Of a stretch of 19,619 nucleotides of DNA, positions 15,369-19,619 are shown one piece after another; the first letter of the stretch is position 1; each line of letters opens with the position of its first letter. A model generated the notes under the pieces. The model searched no databases. It had not been told where the DNA came from and was given only the letters and a program-made list of their open reading frames with translations. The stretch lies in contig CAZKPP010000035.1 in the NCBI GenBank assembly GCA_964554665.1, forward strand, positions 1 to 19,619. The letters run 5' to 3'. The translations under genes and the position numbers were made by a program. Source of the DNA: UBA3263 sp964554665 (GTDB lineage Bacteria; Bacteroidota; Bacteroidia; Bacteroidales; Muribaculaceae).

Positions 15369-15378
15369 ATAATATTTA
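15356..15378 (-). terminator. AT-only inverted repeat downstream of purM (weak terminator or operator)
   Basis: TAAATATTA and TAATATTTA form a 9-bp inverted repeat around CAAAA. On the minus strand it follows the purM stop by 29 bases and is followed by TTTC. With no G-C pair in the stem it would be a weak terminator. It overlaps the second direct repeat and may instead be part of the toxin-antitoxin operator. Confidence 0.35.
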
Positions 15379-15407
15379 AACTTGTCTCTACAGGCTATGC
15401 GGGGGGA

Positions 15408-16586
15408 TTAGGCGTTGTAGGTGAAGGAGCCGTGGGGGGAGTGGATGGTGAGGCGGGGTTGGGCGTCGGTGCGGGGCTCGACGCGGCCGATGATTTGGGC
15501 CGGAATGTCGAAGCGGGCGGCAATGTCGATTACGCGCTGCGCGTCGGCGGGGTCGACGTAAACTTCAAGGCGCGTTCCGCAGTTGAATACCTTAAACATC
15601 TCTTCCCAGTCGGTTGCGCTTTCGCGCTGAATCAGCTCAAACAGCGGCGGAATCGGCAGCAGATTGTCTTTAACAACCTTCAGCTGCGGATCGAGGAAGT
15701 GGAGAATCTTGGTTTGGGCGCCTCCCGAGCAGTGAATCATGCCGCGCACCTGCGGGCGCATTTCGTCGAGCATGGCTTTGACGAAGGGGGCGTAGGTGCG
15801 GGTGGGGGAGAGCACGAGTTTGCCGGCGTCGACGCCTTCAACTTCGGTGGGGTCGGTCAGGCGCACCGAGCCGCTGTAGACCAGGTCGGCCGGGGTTGCG
15901 GCATCGAAGCTTTCGGGATATTTTTCAGCCAGGTAGCGGTGAAAAACGTCGTGGCGGGCCGAGGTGAGGCCGTTTGAGCCCATGCCGCCGTTGTATGTGG
16001 TTTCGTAGGCGGCTTTGCCATACGAAGCCAGGCCTACGATAACCTGGCCGGCGGCGATGTTGGCGTTGTCGATAACGTCGGCGCGCTTCATGCGGCAGGT
16101 AACCGTTGAGTCAACGATGATTGTGCGCACCAGGTCGCCCACGTCGGCGGTTTCGCCGCCGGTTGAGTGGATGTCTATTCCGTGCGAGCGCATTTCGGCC
16201 AGCAGCTCTTCGGTGCCGTTGATAATGGCGGCAATGACCTCGCCGGGAATCAGGTGCTTGTTGCGCCCGATGGTCGAGCTGACGAGAATTCCCGAAGTCG
16301 CGCCTACGCAAATCAGGTCGTCGATGTTCATAACCAGTGCGTCTTGCGCTATGCCCTTCCATACGCTCAGGTCGCCGGTTTCACGCCAGTAAACGTAGGC
16401 GAGGCTCGACTTGGTGCCGGCGCCGTCGGCGTGCATAATGTTGCAGTAGTCGGGGTCTCCGCCGAGAATGTCGGGGATTATTTTGCAGAAGGCTTTCGGG
16501 AAGATGCCTTTGTCGATGTTGCGAATGGCGGAGTGAACGTCTTCTTTGGTAGCGGAAACTCCGCGCAGGGAATATCTTTTATCCAC
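15408..16586 (-). CDS. purM: Phosphoribosylformylglycinamidine cyclo-ligase (AIR synthase)
   Basis: PurM closes the imidazole ring in de novo purine synthesis (FGAM + ATP to AIR). The 392-residue protein has the family's ATP/metal segments: DGAGTK (54-59), MNIDDLICVGA (86-96) and GGETADVGD (143-151), followed by the C-terminal AIRS domain (GGAQTKIL, FNCGTRLEVYV). It is about 45 residues longer than E. coli PurM (345) and diverges at the N-terminus. The opening RYSLRGVSATKEDVHSAI is typical of the Bacteroidota form, sometimes annotated as AIR synthase-related. Translation starts at a GTG. No in-frame ATG lies between it and the yidC stop 7 bp upstream. It is last in the pyrG-yidC-purM run. Confidence 0.88.
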   Translation of the reverse strand: MDKRYSLRGVSATKEDVHSAIRNIDKGIFPKAFCKIIPDILGGDPDYCNIMHADGAGTKSSLAYVYWRETGDLSVWKGIAQDALVMNIDDLICVGATSGILVSSTIGRNKHLIPGEVIAAIINGTEELLAEMRSHGIDIHSTGGETADVGDLVRTIIVDSTVTCRMKRADVIDNANIAAGQVIVGLASYGKAAYETTYNGGMGSNGLTSARHDVFHRYLAEKYPESFDAATPADLVYSGSVRLTDPTEVEGVDAGKLVLSPTRTYAPFVKAMLDEMRPQVRGMIHCSGGAQTKILHFLDPQLKVVKDNLLPIPPLFELIQRESATDWEEMFKVFNCGTRLEVYVDPADAQRVIDIAARFDIPAQIIGRVEPRTDAQPRLTIHSPHGSFTYNA

Positions 16587-16593
16587 GTCTGGT

Positions 16594-18714
16594 TTATTTT
16601 TTCTTGTTTTTACCTTGAGCTTGTTCGCGCATCAGCTGTTGCTGCTGGCGCTGGGCGGCCTCCATGCGGGCGAGCCAGCCCGATTTCTTTTTGGGCTTTT
16701 TGGCGTTGGCGGCCATTTCGGCGCGCACTTTGTCTTCGTCGATAACCCAGTGGCGGATGGCGTAGGTCTGCAGAATGGTCAGCAGCAGGAACACGAAGTA
16801 GTAGTAGCTCAGGCCTGCGGGGTAGTTATTGAACAGGAACAGGAACATCAGCGGCATGGCGTAGGTCATCATCTTCATGCCGGGCATCGAGTTGCCGCCG
16901 GGCTGCGAATCCATCATAACCTTTGAGTAGACAATGTTGGTTGCGGTCATCAGCAGGCAGAAGAGGCTCAGGTGGTAGTCAAACAGCCATGAAATCAGCG
17001 GAATGTTGGCGGTCCACGAAATTATGGCGTCGGGAGCGGCAAGGTCTTTCGCCCAGAGGAATTGCTCGCCGCGCAGCTCGATGCAGCTGGGGAAGAACGA
17101 GAACATGGCCACGAGGATAGGCATCTGCAACAGCATCGGCAGACAGCCGCCCATTGGGTTGACGCCCGCTTTGGTGTAGAGTTCCATGGTTTTCTGGCTC
17201 TTTTTCATGGCGTCTTCCGGAGCGGAATATTTTTCGTTGATGGCCTTGATTTCGGGAGCCAAAAGTCGCATCTTGGCTTGCGAGCGATAGGTCTTATAGG
17301 TGAAGGGATAGAGCACCACCTTAATCAGGAATGCCAGCAGCAGAATAATAATGCCGTAATTGACAATATATTTGCTCAGGAAGCCGAACACGGGAATGAT
17401 AACGCCGGTGTTGATCCAGCGGAAGAGGCTCCAGCCCAGGGGAATCACATGGGTGAGGTCGAGGTGGCCTTCGGGGTCTACGCGGTCCATGTCGCGCAGC
17501 TCGGCGTAGAGGTTCGGGCCGAGGTAGAAGTTGAAGCCGGCAACCTGTTCGGCCGATGTCGAATAGTTGACCTGGGCCGTGGTGGTCATGGCCTTCAGGT
17601 AGGTGATGTTGTCGGAAAGGTCTTCGCTAACAACTTTCGAGCCGGCGTTGAAAGTGTCGTCGGCAATCAGCATTGAGCTGAAGAACTGGTTTTTGTAGCC
17701 GAACCATTTAACCGGCACGTCAACGGTCTTGGCGGCGTCTTTCTGTTCCGACAGGTGTTCAACGTCGTCGCCCGCCTCCTTATAGTAAAGTGCGGAGTTG
17801 CGCTGCTCATAAACGCGGCCGCGTTCAAAGCGGGCCATTTTCTGGTGCCAGTTGAATTCCATGGTGGTTACGCCCACGGGAATCACTCCGGCCGACTGCA
17901 TTGAGTGTTGAACAACATCCATCTTCACGCGATAGCCGTCGGCTTCGGGCAGGGTGTAGCGTATGCCCCACCAGGCGCCGGCGCCCAGGTCGAGTTTCAT
18001 CAGCAGGGTCGAGTCGTTTTCCATCACCGGAGTGAAGTAGAACTGCGACGACTCGAACTTTTCGCTGTCGGAACGCAGGGTGAACGAATAGGAGTTCGTG
18101 TCGGCCTTCCAGAGCTGAATCTTGGTGGTGTCGTCGGGATTGATGTAGCAGTCGTAGTTTTTCAGTATAACGTTGCTGATCTGGCCGCCGCGGCTCGAAA
18201 ATTCGAGGGCTATAACGTCGTTCTCCATGCCGATTACGGTGTCGGTGCCGTTGAGGTGGGCGGCGAAGTTGCGATAGCGCTGCAGGTCGGAAATCGCGCC
18301 TTTGAGGGCACGGGCGGCGTTGGCGCGGGTCAGCTGATCGGCGTCGGCGGTGTTGTTGATAACGTCGTTAACGTCAATTTCGCCGTTGGCGGTTTTAATG
18401 ACGCCGGAGACTGTAGAATCGTTTTCGAGGGTCAGCTCGTAGGTGTCGCTGCCAACTCCGCGCAGACCGTTGGCCATTTCGCGGCCATAAAGGGCCAGGC
18501 CGTTGCAGAGGGCTGCTTTGTCGGCAGCAGTGATTTCGGGAATGGTCAGAGCTTCCTCGCGGGCGCTTTCGGCGCGGCGCAGCGAGTCGGCGCGTTGCTC
18601 CTGCTGCTCCTTGCGGGCTTGCTCGATTTCTTCGGCCGTGGGCTTGTTGAGCCACATGAAGCCGAATATGATTGCGCCCATGAGCAGGACGCCGGTCAAT
18701 GTGTTCTTATCCAT
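16594..18714 (-). CDS. yidC: Membrane protein insertase YidC
   Basis: YidC inserts and folds inner-membrane proteins, alone or with SecYEG. The 706-residue protein has the Gram-negative layout: a first membrane segment (5-22), a charged coiled-coil-like stretch (26-57), a periplasmic P1 domain whose core starts near 160 (IGMENDVIALEFSSRGG), and then the conserved five-helix insertase region from about 435. The hydrophilic-groove Arg of E. coli (R366) aligns with K465 (AFLIKVVLYP), which keeps the positive charge. NPMGGCLPMLLQMPI is the family signature. The tail (about 660-706) is rich in Lys and Gln and ends GKNKKK, as in YidC proteins that bind ribosomes directly. Residues about 60-160 are an insertion with no E. 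coli counterpart. Its ATG overlaps the pyrG stop by one base (TAATG). Confidence 0.96.
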   Translation of the reverse strand: MDKNTLTGVLLMGAIIFGFMWLNKPTAEEIEQARKEQQEQRADSLRRAESAREEALTIPEITAADKAALCNGLALYGREMANGLRGVGSDTYELTLENDSTVSGVIKTANGEIDVNDVINNTADADQLTRANAARALKGAISDLQRYRNFAAHLNGTDTVIGMENDVIALEFSSRGGQISNVILKNYDCYINPDDTTKIQLWKADTNSYSFTLRSDSEKFESSQFYFTPVMENDSTLLMKLDLGAGAWWGIRYTLPEADGYRVKMDVVQHSMQSAGVIPVGVTTMEFNWHQKMARFERGRVYEQRNSALYYKEAGDDVEHLSEQKDAAKTVDVPVKWFGYKNQFFSSMLIADDTFNAGSKVVSEDLSDNITYLKAMTTTAQVNYSTSAEQVAGFNFYLGPNLYAELRDMDRVDPEGHLDLTHVIPLGWSLFRWINTGVIIPVFGFLSKYIVNYGIIILLLAFLIKVVLYPFTYKTYRSQAKMRLLAPEIKAINEKYSAPEDAMKKSQKTMELYTKAGVNPMGGCLPMLLQMPILVAMFSFFPSCIELRGEQFLWAKDLAAPDAIISWTANIPLISWLFDYHLSLFCLLMTATNIVYSKVMMDSQPGGNSMPGMKMMTYAMPLMFLFLFNNYPAGLSYYYFVFLLLTILQTYAIRHWVIDEDKVRAEMAANAKKPKKKSGWLARMEAAQRQQQQLMREQAQGKNKKK

Positions 18715-19619
18715 TATTTGTTGATATTGTTTTTATCGTTTCTATAGTCAATGGCGGCTTTGATGAAGTCGAGGAAAATCGGGCCGGGGGCAACCACCGT
18801 CGACGAGTATTCGGGGTGGAACTGAGTGCCTAAATACCAGCGCAGGGTGGGAATCTCAACGATTTCCACCAGTCGGGTGTCGGGGTTTTCGCCCGAGCAG
18901 CGCATGCCGGCGGCCTCGAAGTCGTTGCGGTAGCGCGAGTTGAACTCAAAGCGGTGGCGGTGGCGTTCGCTGATTATTTTTGCGCCGCCGTAGGCTTTGC
19001 TTGCCAGCGAGCCTTCGGCCAGGGCGCAGTCATAGGCCCCCAGGCGCATGGTACCACCCTTTTCGGTAACGCTTTTCTGCTCTTCCATCAGGTCGATTAC
19101 CGGGTCGGGCGTCAGGGCGTCCATTTCGCGGGAGTTCGCCCGGCTCAGGCCGAGCACGTTACGGGCAAACTCAATGACCATGCACTGCATGCCCAGGCAG
19201 ATGCCAAAGGTGGGAACGTCGTGTTCGCGGGCCCATTTCAGCGCGGCGAATTTGCCTTCGATGCCGCGTTGGCCAAAGCCGGGGGCAACGATTATGCCGT
19301 CCATGTCGCCGAGCAGTTCGCCGGCGTTGGAGTCGTCGATTTTTTCGCTGTGGATGCTGGTCAGCTTCAGGCGCCGGTCGAGATAGGTTGCGGCTATGAA
19401 GAGCGATTCGTTGATTGATTTATAGGCATCTTGCAGCTCAACGTATTTGCCAACGAGGGCAATCTTGATTTCGTCTTTGGGCGATTGAAGTTTTTCGAGG
19501 AATGTATGCCAGGCCTTCAGGTCGGGCTGGCGGTCGGATTCAACGTGGCATACGCGCAAAACTATGTCGTCGAGATGCTGGCGGTGCATACGCATCGGCA
19601 CTTCGTAGATCGACGGTGC
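18714..19619 (-). CDS. pyrG: CTP synthase, C-terminal part (5' end outside the window)
   Basis: CTP synthase makes CTP from UTP, ATP and glutamine. The open frame continues unbroken to the window edge: the last bases encode APSIYEVPMRMHRQHLDD, matching the end of the synthetase domain (SIYEVP region). I therefore treat the gene as truncated at its 5' end, with roughly 230-240 residues missing, rather than starting at the GTG near 19601. The visible part contains a linker and the class I glutamine amidotransferase domain. The nucleophile Cys is in FGICLGMQ, the oxyanion region in APGFGQRG, and the catalytic His-Glu in GTQFHPEY. The stop codon overlaps the yidC start (TAATG), so the two genes are co-translated. 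Confidence 0.97.
   Translation of the reverse strand, partial: APSIYEVPMRMHRQHLDDIVLRVCHVESDRQPDLKAWHTFLEKLQSPKDEIKIALVGKYVELQDAYKSINESLFIAATYLDRRLKLTSIHSEKIDDSNAGELLGDMDGIIVAPGFGQRGIEGKFAALKWAREHDVPTFGICLGMQCMVIEFARNVLGLSRANSREMDALTPDPVIDLMEEQKSVTEKGGTMRLGAYDCALAEGSLASKAYGGAKIISERHRHRFEFNSRYRNDFEAAGMRCSGENPDTRLVEIVEIPTLRWYLGTQFHPEYSSTVVAPGPIFLDFIKAAIDYRNDKNNINK

Noticed and set aside
19599..19601. GTG as the start of the pyrG reading frame
   Set aside because: The six codons upstream (APSIYE) continue the conserved CTP synthase sequence, so the gene simply runs out of the window.

Overview
The window reads as ordinary chromosome of a Bacteroidales bacterium, probably Muribaculaceae or a close relative; the family level is inference. 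The evidence is a high-GC coding background, start codons with A/T-rich leaders rather than Shine-Dalgarno sequences, several exact copies of the Bacteroidota -7 promoter element TAnnTTTG, and Bacteroidota-type versions of PurM, YidC, TrpRS and a DEAD-box helicase. I count 17 coding regions. Two are cut by the window edges and only galE is on the + strand. There is no RNA gene, insertion sequence, CRISPR array or gene-free stretch over 300 bases.

Layout from left to right. (1) 1-547, the 5' part of an RlmD/RumA-type 23S rRNA uracil methyltransferase, is divergent from galE (652-1689). galE ends at a strong hairpin (1711-1745) that probably terminates in both directions. (2) 1754-2878 encodes an AAA_14/DUF4143-type ATPase with lower GC than its neighbours. 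Upstream of it lie 2.5 copies of a palindromic 32-bp repeat. (3) 3000-8664 is a three-gene RND efflux operon (adaptor, inner-membrane pump, outer-membrane channel). Its genes overlap by ATGA and a near-perfect promoter drives it. (4) 8746-14620 is a compact co-directional cluster, transcribed in the order helicase, trpS, tsaD, thioesterase, dprA, udp, with gaps of -4 to 21 bp. (5) 14633-15303 is a HigB/HigA-type toxin-antitoxin pair with AT-rich promoter repeats, wedged between housekeeping genes. (6) 15408-19619 holds purM, yidC and pyrG, tightly packed and transcribed pyrG to yidC to purM.

Most of the window is metabolism and core information processing: nucleotide synthesis and salvage (pyrG, purM, udp), UDP-galactose interconversion (galE), tRNA charging and modification (trpS, tsaD), rRNA or RNA handling (rlmD, helicase), membrane-protein insertion (yidC) and DNA uptake or recombination (dprA). 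The accessory elements are the ATPase and the toxin-antitoxin pair, both more AT-rich than their surroundings. I did not find a clearly novel multi-gene system. The best candidate for something undescribed is the palindromic array in front of the ATPase gene: two full copies differ only by a paired substitution that keeps the symmetry, plus one loop base, and a third half-copy falls exactly one period further on, over the promoter.
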